Assembly (NCBI GenBank): GCA_004010935.1
Contig: CP026511.1
Coordinates: 2,976,001-3,040,000 of the forward strand
Reading direction: 5' to 3'
Source of the DNA: Pseudomonadaceae bacterium SI-3
GTDB lineage: Bacteria; Pseudomonadota; Gammaproteobacteria; Pseudomonadales; Pseudomonadaceae
Length of the DNA stretch: 64,000 nt
This document shows, piece by piece, positions 38,112 through 47,207 of this stretch. The translations under genes and the position numbers were made by a program. The notes beneath the pieces were generated by a model. It searched no databases, was not told the DNA's origin, and worked only from the letters and a program-made list of their open reading frames with translations. Every line of letters begins with the position of its first letter. Position 1 is the stretch's first letter.

Positions 38112-38125
38112 TTGACGCAGGTCAA
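38112..38125. promoter_or_regulatory. possible Anr/Fnr-type operator upstream of cioA
   Basis: TTGACGCAGGTCAA is a perfect dyad of the form TTGAC-N4-GTCAA, one base per half from the Anr/Fnr consensus TTGAT-N4-ATCAA. It is centred about 111 bases before the cioA ATG. In P. aeruginosa Anr represses cioAB, which fits. Confidence 0.5.
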
Positions 38126-38134
38126 GGTAAAACA

Positions 38135-38174
38135 GCCAAGGATGTGGCCATGCCCCTCCACTTTGGCCTTTTTT
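38135..38174. terminator. terminator between the chemoreceptor gene and cioA
   Basis: GCCAAG(GAT)GTGG at 38135-38147 pairs with CCACTTTGGC at 38158-38167. A T6 run follows on the plus strand and TGTTTT on the minus strand. It probably ends the chemoreceptor transcript on the minus strand, shielding the cioA promoter. Confidence 0.65.
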
Positions 38175-38268
38175 GTGGCTCAGCTGCGGCCATCAGCCGC
38201 GCCGGCAATACGCCTAACGCGTCCGAAGGTCACTATGCCGTGCACCAGCAAGGCTTGGGCCTCCTGCA

Positions 38269-39906
38269 TCAGCCCCGGAAGTAACCAACCTTTCGATTCA
38301 ATTCCTGGGCGAGCGTCGTCAGGTCTCTGCTCGAAGCGGCAACCTGATTAGAGGCGGCCGAGCTGGCCACGGCGGAGTCATGAATGCGCGTCACGCTCTG
38401 GTTGACCTCCTCGGCCACCGCGCTCTGCTCCTCGGATGCCGTGGCGATCTGAGCATTCATTTCGTTGATCGAGCCAACCTCATGGCGGATCTTCGACAGA
38501 GCGCCCTCCGCCTCGAGGGTCTGCTCGACCGTCTGCTGCGCCATTCGCTTGCTGGTTTGCATCACCTCAGCCGCCTTGCTTGCTCCCGACTGCAACGACT
38601 CGATCATTTCGCTGATCTCGCTTGACGATTGCTGAGTCCGGTTAGCCAACGACCGCACCTCGTCCGCCACCACTGCAAAGCCTCGCCCATGCTCACCGGC
38701 GCGCGCGGCCTCGATGGCAGCATTAAGCGCCAGCAAATTGGTCTGCTCCGCAATGGCGGTAATGACCTGAAGAATCTTTTCGATGCTGCCGCTTTGCTTG
38801 GAAACCTGGCTAACCGTCTCGGTGGCTTGCTCAAGCACCTTGGCCAGATTGTGGATCGATATCGCCGTTTCACCCACCACTCGCGTGCCGGTCTCGACTT
38901 GCTCGTCGGCGCTCTTGGCGGCCATCGCGGCCCGGGCCGCAAAGTTTGCGACTTCACTGACAGTCGCCGCCATCTGATTGATGGCGGTCGCCACCTGCTC
39001 AGCCTCCGCGGACTGCTGCTGAATCTGCTGACTGCTGTTGGACGATGAGGTAAGCAGTTCTCCCGACGCGACACCCAGCCCGTCAGCGGCAGCACGAACC
39101 TCGGCGATGATCCCGGTCAGTCGACCGGCCATCTTCGCAGTTGCCCCCATTACGCTGTCCGGGTAGCGGGTGAGGATCACCTGGCCGAGATCGCCGTCGG
39201 CAAGGTTGCCAATTACCCGCGCCACTTCATCAGGCTCAGCACCAAGGGTCGATCGCAACTTGCGGATGATCAGCATAGCGATAGCTGTGCCCAGCAAAAT
39301 CGCTAGACCAGTGACTGTGATGATAAGCACTAGAAAACCGCTAGCCGTATCGCGCACCACAGTCACTTGCTCGCTTATCGACGTTTCTTGGTGGTCGATA
39401 AAGGCATTGATCAGCCGAAGCCACTCGCTGTAAGCGCCAGCGACATTTTCCAAGAGAAAGGCATAAGCCTGCTCCGAGCCTTGAGCGAAACGCATGTCGA
39501 CGACTTTTCGGGTCAGGTCGTTGGTCTTCGCTTCGATCGCTTCGATCTGCCCCATCAGCTGAAGCTCGACCGGGTCAGCCGTGCGCTGCGCAAGCATCGC
39601 CTTCATCGGGCCGGCGGAGTCGGCATATAACTTTGCAAGATGATCGATCTCCGCTATCCGACCTCGTGCGAAGTCAGCGTCAGCCGCGCTAACCGCGTCC
39701 CGTACGGCAATTGCGCGATCATGAACGCTTCCCCGGAAGTTGATCGCGTAGCGCTGCTTCAGACCCGCCTGAGAGCTGATGCTCTTCATGGTCCGATCGA
39801 TCGTGTCGACCTTGAGCGCACTGACCATGGCCACGACTGCCATCAACGCGAGAATGACGAAAAATCCGAGACCGAGGCGCTTGGATACTGACATCTGCTT
39901 GTTCAT
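38269..39906 (-). CDS. methyl-accepting chemotaxis protein
   Basis: A 545-residue transmembrane chemoreceptor. Membrane helices lie at about residues 12-34 and 192-214, with a four-helix-bundle sensor domain of about 155 residues between them (4HB type). A HAMP region follows, then a long signalling coiled coil with the invariant hairpin tip [19 protein letters not shown]. It ends in YFRG and lacks a CheR-binding pentapeptide. I chose the ATG at 39906 ([15 protein letters not shown]), which begins the basic segment before helix 1. The ligand is unknown. A large dyad with TTGTACAA arms lies about 90-125 bases upstream. Confidence 0.93.
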   Translation of the reverse strand: MNKQMSVSKRLGLGFFVILALMAVVAMVSALKVDTIDRTMKSISSQAGLKQRYAINFRGSVHDRAIAVRDAVSAADADFARGRIAEIDHLAKLYADSAGPMKAMLAQRTADPVELQLMGQIEAIEAKTNDLTRKVVDMRFAQGSEQAYAFLLENVAGAYSEWLRLINAFIDHQETSISEQVTVVRDTASGFLVLIITVTGLAILLGTAIAMLIIRKLRSTLGAEPDEVARVIGNLADGDLGQVILTRYPDSVMGATAKMAGRLTGIIAEVRAAADGLGVASGELLTSSSNSSQQIQQQSAEAEQVATAINQMAATVSEVANFAARAAMAAKSADEQVETGTRVVGETAISIHNLAKVLEQATETVSQVSKQSGSIEKILQVITAIAEQTNLLALNAAIEAARAGEHGRGFAVVADEVRSLANRTQQSSSEISEMIESLQSGASKAAEVMQTSKRMAQQTVEQTLEAEGALSKIRHEVGSINEMNAQIATASEEQSAVAEEVNQSVTRIHDSAVASSAASNQVAASSRDLTTLAQELNRKVGYFRG

Positions 39907-39991
39907 TGAGAGTCTCTGCATATGTGCTGCGCGGCAGCCGGGGATGAATGTCGTTACGCCGCGGCGAGAGAAAGCTCTAGGCCACCCATAA

Positions 39992-40032
39992 CTTGTACAA
40001 CAAGATGTCACAATGACATATCTTTGTACAAG
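39992..40032. promoter_or_regulatory. nested inverted repeat upstream of the chemoreceptor gene
   Basis: CTTGTACAA (39992-40000) and TTGTACAAG (40024-40032) are perfect inverted arms; each contains the palindrome TTGTACAA. Inside them ATGTCA-CAA-TGACAT forms another dyad. The layout suggests an operator for one or two dimers. GntR-type regulators favour TTGT-ACAA-like sites, but the regulator is unknown. Confidence 0.45.
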
Positions 40033-40231
40033 TATTTTGCTCTTAGGATCGAAAACAGCCGACTTTTCGGCGCTAGAACACCATCCGAGCAGTGCAAACC
40101 GCTACTTTAAATCTACGATGTACAATTTTTTTTGAGGGTCGTCGGAGTTGACGACAGGCAAGCACATCGCGGCCAGACGCAAGCGCCTGACGCAAGATGA
40201 AGCGAAGAAGGAATACAGACGATAGAAACGA

Positions 40232-40256
40232 AAAAAGCGGCCCTAAGGCCGCTTTT
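40232..40256 (-). terminator. terminator of tRNA-Asp
   Basis: On the minus strand AAAAGCGGCC-TTA-GGGCCGCTTTT plus further T residues, about 30 bases past the tRNA 3' end. No other gene is evident in 39907-40286. Confidence 0.85.
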
Positions 40257-40286
40257 CGCGTGGCTTCCGCAGAAGGGAAGCAAATA

Positions 40287-40363
40287 TGGCGCAGCGGACG
40301 GGACTCGAACCCGCGACCCCCGGCGTGACAGGCCGGTATTCTAACCGACTGAACTACCGCTGC
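40287..40363 (-). tRNA. tRNA-Asp (GTC anticodon)
   Basis: The minus strand reads GCAGCGG (acceptor), TAGTTCAGTCGGTTAGA (D arm), CCGGC-CTGTCAC-GCCGG (anticodon arm, anticodon GTC), the TTCGAGT T-loop in GCGGG-TTCGAGT-CCCGT, then CCGCTGC, discriminator G and an encoded CCA. All stems pair. Length is 77 bases including CCA. Confidence 0.97.
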
Positions 40364-40446
40364 GCGTCGGCTGGACTTTCGTCCGACTCGCAAGGCGTTT
40401 AGTGTCAACCGTTAAGGCTGATGGCTGATCGCCCTGCGAGGCGCGC

Positions 40447-40475
40447 AATTTACGCACCAAGGGAAATCAAGTCAA
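40447..40475 (-). promoter_or_regulatory. sigma-70 promoter of tRNA-Asp
   Basis: On the minus strand TTGACT, a 17-base spacer, then TAAATT, followed by the GC-rich discriminator GCGCGCC typical of stringently controlled stable-RNA promoters. Expected start near 40440, about 77 bases before the tRNA. The rest of 40476-40700 has no gene I can support; it should hold the gspC promoter. Confidence 0.7.
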
Positions 40476-40712
40476 CAGTGTGTCGCGATTTTTTCAAAAA
40501 TATTCCAAGCCCTCGTGGCCCCATCGCTCATTCCACGACCTCCGGGCACCTTTTGCCTGAAAAACAGTCAGTTGCACTGGCATACTCAAGTGCTTCTTTG
40601 TCATGGTCCGGGTCTACACTGGCACTCAAGCCCGCTGTTCATATTGTCAGCAACCGCCGCCGCGAGTCAGCGTTCATGACCATCAAACATTTGGTTTCAC
40701 GGAGTGCCTAGC

Positions 40713-41351
40713 TTGGCTTTCCCCGCAGCACTGCAGAAAATTCGCCGGTTTGCGCCCCTGATCCTCAGCGCAGTCATTGTCGTGCTATTTGGTCTCTACC
40801 TGGCCAGTCAGGTCATGGCCTGGCTCAGACTGACCCAAACGCCGCCTGCAGCCATCACGGACAGCAGCCAACCCGCCGGGGCCGCGCCTGATCTGGAGCG
40901 AATGGAAGGGTTGTTCGGTTCCCCGGCCTCGAGCGGACAAAGCTATACGCCCGGCAAATCGAGTTCTGATCTAACCTTGCTAGGCAGCTTCGTTCATGCC
41001 GACCCCGCTCGGTCGACTGCGATCATTCAGTTAAGCGGCCAACCGCCACAGCTTTATCGGGTCGATCAAGAACTGGAGTCAGGGGTGCGCCTGTACAGCG
41101 TTCAACCTGACAGGGTTGAGGTAAAGCGTGGCGGTCGTATTGACAGCCTGTTCTTCCCAAGCGTCCGTTCTCCGACGGCCGTGCCCGATAGCCTGCCCGA
41201 CTACAGTGAACCAGCGGAGATGGAAGCTCCCGATCCGCAAGCGGAGATGCTTCAACAGCAAATGGAAGCACTCCGGCAACAAATGGAAGGGGCTGCTACA
41301 AGCCCGCTAGAAACCATGCCCTCCGACGAACAGACCACGGAAGACAACTGA
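40713..41351 (+). CDS. gspC: type II secretion inner-membrane protein GspC (XcpP type)
   Basis: About 212 residues: a short cytoplasmic tail, one membrane helix (LILSAVIVVLFGLYLASQV), then a periplasmic HR-type domain (LTLLGSFVHADPARSTAIIQLSGQPPQLYRV). It ends in a Gln-rich helix (MLQQQMEALRQQMEG), a likely coiled coil in place of a PDZ domain, as in P. aeruginosa XcpP. The GTG at 40704 is only three bases from GGAG, so I prefer the in-frame TTG at 40713, eight bases from it. It connects the secretin to the inner-membrane platform. gspD follows after three bases. No gspE-M genes are nearby. Confidence 0.85.
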   Translation: MAFPAALQKIRRFAPLILSAVIVVLFGLYLASQVMAWLRLTQTPPAAITDSSQPAGAAPDLERMEGLFGSPASSGQSYTPGKSSSDLTLLGSFVHADPARSTAIIQLSGQPPQLYRVDQELESGVRLYSVQPDRVEVKRGGRIDSLFFPSVRSPTAVPDSLPDYSEPAEMEAPDPQAEMLQQQMEALRQQMEGAATSPLETMPSDEQTTEDN

Positions 41352-41354
41352 CCG

Positions 41355-43631
41355 ATGCTGCCTTTTTCCTCCCGCCCGCTCATTGCATTGATCGCCGCCG
41401 GTCTGCTCGCCGCCCCCCTGCCCCTATACGCGGCCGATCCCGGAATCGAACCAAGCGAGACCCAACAGGACGGCTGGACGATCAACCTTAAGGACGCCGA
41501 CATTCGGGCCTTCATTGACCAGATCAGCCAACTGACCGGACAGACCTTCATCGTTGATCCTCGCGTAAAGGGTCAGGTGAGCGTCGTATCGTCTACGACC
41601 CTCTCGCTGGAAGAGGTCTACCAATTGTTCCTGTCGGTCATGGCAACTCACGGCTTCAGCGTACTCACACAGGGTGAGGTCGCCAGAATTGTGCCGAATG
41701 CCGAAGCGAAATCGGAGGCCGGTGGCGGTCCGACTGGAGGGGATCTGCTGGAAACCCGCGTCATCCAGGTCCAACACACCTCCGCGACCGAGCTGATCCC
41801 ACTGATCCGCCCACTGGTTCCACAGTACGGACATCTCGCTGCGGTCAGCTCGGCGAACGCGTTGATCATCAGCGACCGTAGCGCCAACATCGCACGCATC
41901 GAAGAGCTGGTCCGACAGCTCGACCAAGCCCAGAACGACGATTACTCAGTGGTGAATCTGCAATATGGCTGGGCCGTCGACATCGCTGAAGTCCTGCGCA
42001 ATACCCTGGCACGCGGCGAGGCCAAGGACACCGCAGGTGCGCAGATCATTGCCGATTCGCGCACCAATCGCCTGATCTTCACCGGACCGGAACTGGCGCG
42101 CCAGAAGCTGGCCAGCCTGGCCAAGACACTCGATACGCCCAGCACGCGCTCAGCCAATACGCGGGTGATTCGCCTTCGCCACAATGACGCCAAGTCGCTG
42201 GCCGAGATGCTCGGCGACATTTCCGAAGGCCTCGCCGAACAGGGGGATGGCGAGGTCCAAGGGGGAGCGGGACGTCAGCAGAACATTCTCATTCGCGCGG
42301 ACGAGAGCCTCAACGCACTGGTCATGCTGGCGGAGCCCGAACTGATCTCGACTCTCGAATCAATCGTGCGCCAGCTCGATGTGCCGCGGGCGCAGGTGAT
42401 GGTGGAGGCGGCCATCGTTGAGGTATCAGGCGATATCACCGACGCCCTTGGCGTGCAGTGGGCCGTAGATGCACGAGGTGGCACGGGCGGCGTAGGCGGA
42501 GTCAGTTTTGGCAATACAGGCCTTTCCATTGGTACCGTGCTCAACGCCATCAATGACAATGAAATCCCCAACAATCTGCCTGACGGCGCGATCATTGGCG
42601 TTGGCACCCGGAGCTTTGGTGCACTGATCACCGCACTCTCCGCCAACAGCAAAAGCAACCTACTCTCCACCCCAAGCTTGTTGACGCTGGACAATCAGGA
42701 AGCCGAAATACTGGTTGGCCAGAACGTGCCGTTCCAAACCGGCACCTACACAACCGACGCTTCCGGCGCAAACAACCCATTTACGACCATTGAGCGGGAG
42801 GACATTGGTGTCACGCTCAAGGTGGTTCCGCATATCAATGAGGGCGCCACGCTACGCCTGGAGATCGAGCAGGAGATCTCCTCGATTGCGCCATCCGCCA
42901 GCCTTTCTGCTCAGGCTGTCGACCTGGTCACCAACAAACGATCCATCAAGAGCACTATCCTCGCTGAGGATGGCCAGGTCATCGTACTGGGGGGATTGAT
43001 TCAGGACGATGTGACCCGAACCGATTCGAAGGTGCCTCTGCTTGGCGACATCCCACTGCTAGGAGCGCTGTTCCGCTCAACGCAGGAAAGTCATATCAAA
43101 CGCAATTTGATGGTGTTTTTGCGACCGACCGTGATTCGCGACCGTGCTGGTCTGGCAGCATTGTCGGGTAAGAAGTACAGCGACATCCGAGTCATCGAAA
43201 CCAACCCCGGCAGCCCGACCATTCTTCCGGCCACCCCGGAAGGCTTATTCGATGGACAGGGACAACCAGCCCCGGCGATCGACCTGCGCTCCAACGAGCC
43301 CGAGCAACGCAGCCGCATGCCCTCTACTCCCGCAACGCAACGTGCACCGCAAAGCTTCACACCGCAAACGCAGCCGCCGATTCAGGCGTCCTCTCGCTCA
43401 GGCTGGGCAGTGCAACTGGCAAGCCTGCAAAACGGTGACAGTGCTCAGGCGCTGGCGAGCAAGCTTCGCGAGGAGGGCTTTGACGCCTACCTGCGCATTA
43501 CCGGCCGTACGCATCGGGTGTTCGTGGGTCCGATAGACAGTCGCCAGGAGGCCAATCGGGTTCGAGAAGAACTGGCGACTGAACAGCGTCTTGACGGTTT
43601 CGTGGTGAATTTCGAGCCGGCAAAAGACTGA
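41355..43631 (+). CDS. gspD: type II secretion secretin GspD fused to a C-terminal SPOR domain
   Basis: A 758-residue outer-membrane secretin. A signal peptide (residues 1-27, ending LPLYAADP) is followed by N0 (DGWTINLKDADIRAFIDQIS), N1-N3 domains, and the secretin domain (SNLLSTPSLLTLDNQEAEILVGQNVPFQTG; later VIVLGGLIQDD and PLLGDIPLLGALFR). After a Pro/Gln-rich linker (about 620-680), residues 682-758 are a SPOR domain (GWAVQLASLQNG... RVFVGPIDSRQEANR). It aligns without gaps to the SPOR domain of DedD encoded at 47208-47837, 37 of 77 positions identical by my count. SPOR domains bind glycan strands lacking stem peptides, so the fusion could tie the secretin to cell-wall sites. P. aeruginosa XcpQ (about 658 residues) has no such domain as I recall. 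Confidence 0.93.
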   Translation: MLPFSSRPLIALIAAGLLAAPLPLYAADPGIEPSETQQDGWTINLKDADIRAFIDQISQLTGQTFIVDPRVKGQVSVVSSTTLSLEEVYQLFLSVMATHGFSVLTQGEVARIVPNAEAKSEAGGGPTGGDLLETRVIQVQHTSATELIPLIRPLVPQYGHLAAVSSANALIISDRSANIARIEELVRQLDQAQNDDYSVVNLQYGWAVDIAEVLRNTLARGEAKDTAGAQIIADSRTNRLIFTGPELARQKLASLAKTLDTPSTRSANTRVIRLRHNDAKSLAEMLGDISEGLAEQGDGEVQGGAGRQQNILIRADESLNALVMLAEPELISTLESIVRQLDVPRAQVMVEAAIVEVSGDITDALGVQWAVDARGGTGGVGGVSFGNTGLSIGTVLNAINDNEIPNNLPDGAIIGVGTRSFGALITALSANSKSNLLSTPSLLTLDNQEAEILVGQNVPFQTGTYTTDASGANNPFTTIEREDIGVTLKVVPHINEGATLRLEIEQEISSIAPSASLSAQAVDLVTNKRSIKSTILAEDGQVIVLGGLIQDDVTRTDSKVPLLGDIPLLGALFRSTQESHIKRNLMVFLRPTVIRDRAGLAALSGKKYSDIRVIETNPGSPTILPATPEGLFDGQGQPAPAIDLRSNEPEQRSRMPSTPATQRAPQSFTPQTQPPIQASSRSGWAVQLASLQNGDSAQALASKLREEGFDAYLRITGRTHRVFVGPIDSRQEANRVREELATEQRLDGFVVNFEPAKD

Positions 43632-43678
43632 AATCGCAACTTCAGCACACGACGCTCGCACTGACCCGTGTTCCATCA

Positions 43679-43713
43679 AAAAAAGGACCCTCCTCTTAGC
43701 GGGGTCCTTTTTG
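43679..43713. terminator. bidirectional terminator between gspD and metZ
   Basis: AAAAAGGACCC pairs with GGGTCCTTTTT around TCCTCTTAGCG, with A/T runs on both sides. It serves the convergent gspD and metZ transcripts. Confidence 0.85.
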
Positions 43714-43728
43714 CTTGAGCGTTTTGAT

Positions 43729-44940
43729 TTAGAGCGCCGCCAACCCTCGGGCGAGATCAGCTTGTAGATCAACCACGTCCTCAAGTCCCACTGCCACCCT
43801 TATCAAGCTATCGCGAATGCCTGCTTTGGCACGGTCTTCGGCAGAAAGCCGCCCGTGGGTGGTCGAGCCAGGATGGGTGATGGTGGTTTTGCTATCGCCC
43901 AGGTTCGCCGTGATGGAAATCAAGCGGGTGGCATCGATGAAACGCCAGGCACCCTCCTTGCCCCCCGCTACCTCAAAGCTCAGCACCGCGCCAAAGTCTT
44001 TCTGTTGACGCTTGGCCAATTCGTGTTGAGGGTGGCTGGGCAAGCCTGCGTAGTAGACTTTCTCAATCCCCGGTTGTTGCTCTAGCCACTCGGCTAACGT
44101 ACGAGCGCTGGCGCAATGGGCCTGCATACGCAGGCGCAGCGTTTCCAGGCCCTTGAGAAATACCCAGGCGTTGAACGGGCTCAGTGTTGGCCCTGCGGTG
44201 CGCAAAAAGCCCACGACTTCCTTCATCTGCTCCGCACGACCGGCAACCACACCGCCCAAACAACGGCCCTGACCATCTATGTACTTCGTGGCGGAATGAA
44301 TGACGATGTCAGCACCCAGTGCCAAAGGCTGCTGGAGAATTGGCGTGCAGAAACAATTATCCACGGCGAGCATCGCACCATTGCTGTGACACAACGCCGC
44401 CAGTTCAGCGATGTCGACCAACTCAGCCAGCGGGTTGGATGGCGACTCGACGAAGACCAACTTGGTGTTGGGCTTGAATGCCGGCGCCCAGGCTGCAAGC
44501 TCGGTAAGCGGTACGTAGTCGACCTCGAGCCCGAAGCGCTTGAGATATTTTTCGAACAACGAAACCGTAGCACCGAAAACGCTGCGCGACACGAGCACAT
44601 GATCGCCAGCAGAACACAAGCTCATCACCATGGCCAGAATCGCAGACATCCCAGAGGCGGTCGCTACCGCCTGCTCGGCGCCCTCCATAGCAGCGATACG
44701 CTCTTCGAACGCTCGTACGGTGGGATTGGTATAGCGTGAATAGACATTACCCGACACCTCACCGGAAAAACGTGAGGCAGCGTCAGCGGCACTTCGGAAC
44801 ACATAGCTGGAGGTGAAGAACAGCGCTTCGCCATGCTCACCCTCAGGCGAGCGGCGCTGGCCCGCTCGAACAGCCAGCGTATCCATGCTCGCACCAGACA
44901 AATCACTGTCCAGCCGGCCTGCGTCCCAGTCGGTTGTCAT
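43729..44940 (-). CDS. metZ: O-succinylhomoserine sulfhydrylase
   Basis: A 403-residue PLP enzyme of the Cys/Met metabolism family that makes homocysteine from O-succinylhomoserine and sulfide. The PLP lysine lies in HSATKYIDGQGR; the conserved YSRYTNPTVRAFEERIAAMEGAE block is near residue 55-75. Gene order metZ-purF matches what I recall of P. aeruginosa. The ATG at 44940 starts 48 bases after the purF stop, so metZ is probably read with purF. Confidence 0.93.
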   Translation of the reverse strand: MTTDWDAGRLDSDLSGASMDTLAVRAGQRRSPEGEHGEALFFTSSYVFRSAADAASRFSGEVSGNVYSRYTNPTVRAFEERIAAMEGAEQAVATASGMSAILAMVMSLCSAGDHVLVSRSVFGATVSLFEKYLKRFGLEVDYVPLTELAAWAPAFKPNTKLVFVESPSNPLAELVDIAELAALCHSNGAMLAVDNCFCTPILQQPLALGADIVIHSATKYIDGQGRCLGGVVAGRAEQMKEVVGFLRTAGPTLSPFNAWVFLKGLETLRLRMQAHCASARTLAEWLEQQPGIEKVYYAGLPSHPQHELAKRQQKDFGAVLSFEVAGGKEGAWRFIDATRLISITANLGDSKTTITHPGSTTHGRLSAEDRAKAGIRDSLIRVAVGLEDVVDLQADLARGLAAL

Positions 44941-44988
44941 AGTCGTTTTCCACCTTGAACCGAGGCGGCATGGCCGCCAGGTTGTCGA

Positions 44989-46494
44989 TCAGTTGTTATA
45001 GAGGTCGATTATTGCGCTGCCAGCGACACCCTTGCTCTTGCTGAGGTCATTGCGAGCCTGTTCGATCTTGTGCAAATAGACATCATCGATGTCGCCAGTC
45101 ACATACTTACCGTCAAACACTGCGCAATCGAAGTTCTCTATCTTTACCTTACCGCCACCAACTGCATCGATCAGGTCCGGCAGATCCTGATAGATCAGCC
45201 AGTCGGCGCCTATCAGCTCTGCGACCTCCTCGGTGCTGCGATTGTGCGCGATGAGTTCGTGTGCACTGGGCATGTCGATCCCATAAACGTTCGGGTAGCG
45301 AACGGCTGGCGCTGCAGAACAGAAATAGACGTTTTTCGCCCCAGCTTCCCGGGCCATCTGAATGATCTGTTTGCAGGTCGTTCCCCGGACGATGGAGTCG
45401 TCCACGAGCATGACGTTCTTACCGCGAAACTCAAGGTCGATGGCGTTGAGCTTTTGCCGTACCGATTTCTTGCGTGCGGCCTGGCCGGGCATGATGAAGG
45501 TCCGACCGATGTAGCGATTTTTGACGAAGCCTTCGCGGAACTTCACGCCCAGTCGGTTGGCCAGTTCCAATGCAGCCGTACGGCTGGTGTCGGGAATTGG
45601 AATGACGACGTCAATATCGTGCTCGGGCCGCTCCCGGAGGATCTTGTCGGCCAGCTTCTCGCCCATGCGCAGGCGCGCTTTGTATACGGAAACGCCATCC
45701 ATTAGCGAGTCTGAACGCGCAAGATAGACATGCTCGAAGATACAAGGCGCGTAGCTCGGATTCGGCGCGCACTGACGGGTATGCAGCTTGCCATCTGCTG
45801 TGATGTATACGGCCTCGCCCGGTGCCAGATCGCGGATCAGCGAGAAGCCCAGCACGTCCAGCGCAACGCTTTCGGAGGCAATCATGTACTCCACACCCTG
45901 ATCGGTGTGCCGCTGCCCGAACACGATCGGACGGATTGCATGCGGATCGCGGAAGCCAACGATGCCATAGCCGGTCACCATGGCCACCACTGCATAACCA
46001 CCTACACAACGCTCATGCACCTTGGCCACGGCAGCAAACACATCCTCCTCGGTGGGCTGCAGCTTGCCGCGCACTGCCAGCTCATGGGCGAAGACGTTGA
46101 GCAGCACTTCCGAGTCAGAATTGGTGTTTACATGGCGCAGGTCGGACTCGTAAATCTCCTTGGTCAACTGGTCGACGTTGGTCAAGTTGCCGTTATGCGC
46201 CAGTGTGATGCCATAAGGCGAGTTCACATAAAACGGCTGTGCTTCCGCGGAGCTAGAGCTGCCCGCGGTGGGGTAACGCACGTGACCGATACCCATGTTG
46301 CCCACAAGTCGCTGCATGTGACGCTGCTGAAACACGTCCCGAACCAGCCCGTTGTCCTTGCGCAGAAACAGCTTGCCGCTGTCGCTGGTCACGATTCCGG
46401 CTGCGTCCTGCCCACGATGTTGCAGAACGGTAAGCGCGTCATACAACGCCTGATTGACGTTCGACTTACCGACAATGCCGACAATGCCACACAT
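44989..46494 (-). CDS. purF: amidophosphoribosyltransferase
   Basis: A 501-residue enzyme of the first committed step of purine synthesis, making phosphoribosylamine from PRPP and glutamine. The N-terminal glutamine-amidotransferase nucleophile is C2 (MCGIVGIVG), exposed after Met removal, and the PRPP-binding loop is [13 protein letters not shown]. Length fits the family. cvpA lies upstream with an 84-base gap, the usual cvpA-purF pairing. Confidence 0.96.
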   Translation of the reverse strand: MCGIVGIVGKSNVNQALYDALTVLQHRGQDAAGIVTSDSGKLFLRKDNGLVRDVFQQRHMQRLVGNMGIGHVRYPTAGSSSSAEAQPFYVNSPYGITLAHNGNLTNVDQLTKEIYESDLRHVNTNSDSEVLLNVFAHELAVRGKLQPTEEDVFAAVAKVHERCVGGYAVVAMVTGYGIVGFRDPHAIRPIVFGQRHTDQGVEYMIASESVALDVLGFSLIRDLAPGEAVYITADGKLHTRQCAPNPSYAPCIFEHVYLARSDSLMDGVSVYKARLRMGEKLADKILRERPEHDIDVVIPIPDTSRTAALELANRLGVKFREGFVKNRYIGRTFIMPGQAARKKSVRQKLNAIDLEFRGKNVMLVDDSIVRGTTCKQIIQMAREAGAKNVYFCSAAPAVRYPNVYGIDMPSAHELIAHNRSTEEVAELIGADWLIYQDLPDLIDAVGGGKVKIENFDCAVFDGKYVTGDIDDVYLHKIEQARNDLSKSKGVAGSAIIDLYNN

Positions 46495-46578
46495 GCAAGG
46501 AACCTCTCAGTTGTTACAGGCTGATCCGGACATCACACAGGTTTTAGCCGTGCCGAGTCCTTCTAAAGATTGCTCGTC

Positions 46579-47091
46579 TTAGCTTGAAGCATCGAGCGAG
46601 CCGGCCACCCACTGGCTTCCAAACCCAAGGATCAGGTTCTTCGACCAGTCAGCAACCAACAGAAAATGCGGTAGCAACGCTGACTCTCGCCACCAGGGAT
46701 CCTGCTGGACCGGGGCGAGGCTGAGCAGACCAACCAACACCACGACCAGCAAGCCCCCTCGAGCTGCGCCGAATACCATTCCAAGAAAGCGATCCGTACC
46801 GGACAGGCCGGTGACGCGCACCAGCTCTCCCACGAGAAAATTAACCAGTGCGCCAACTAGTAACGTCACTACAAACAGAATTACGCACGCTGCGATGACT
46901 TGAAAGGAAGGTGTGCTGATGAAGTCCGCGAGATGGTGCGAAAGCGCACCACCGAACATCCAGGCGATGACGCCGGCAATGATCCAGGTGAGCAGGGAAA
47001 GCGCTTCCTTGACGAAACCGCGTTTCAAACTGATCAGGCTGGAAATGACCACAACGGCGATGAACGCCCAATCGACCCAGGTGAATGCCAC
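46579..47091 (-). CDS. cvpA: CvpA family membrane protein
   Basis: A 170-residue inner-membrane protein with four helices. The start MAFTWVDWAFIAVVVISSLISLKRGFVKEALSL is typical of CvpA, which is linked to colicin V production, purF expression and stress tolerance in enterobacteria. The ATG at 47091 has AGGAAAC upstream. The terminal residues are polar. Confidence 0.92.
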   Translation of the reverse strand: MAFTWVDWAFIAVVVISSLISLKRGFVKEALSLLTWIIAGVIAWMFGGALSHHLADFISTPSFQVIAACVILFVVTLLVGALVNFLVGELVRVTGLSGTDRFLGMVFGAARGGLLVVVLVGLLSLAPVQQDPWWRESALLPHFLLVADWSKNLILGFGSQWVAGSLDASS

Positions 47092-47207
47092 AGGGTTTCC
47101 TGCAAAGGAGAAAGGCGGCGCATTTTACCAGAGCGCAAGCTAGGGAGTAAGCACCGCGTAGGTGCCCTCCCGGCTGCCGGTTAAACGAACTGGAAGGCCG
47201 TAATGTG

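Noticed and set aside
38150-38284. 44-codon plus-strand frame after an AAGGA-like site
   Set aside because: It starts inside the chemoreceptor terminator stem, runs into the receptor gene end and shows no protein-like pattern.
40073-40408. 111-codon minus-strand open frame with a VRIPACHAGGRGFESRP stretch
   Set aside because: It is the readable shadow of tRNA-Asp and its flanks, a well-known false protein.
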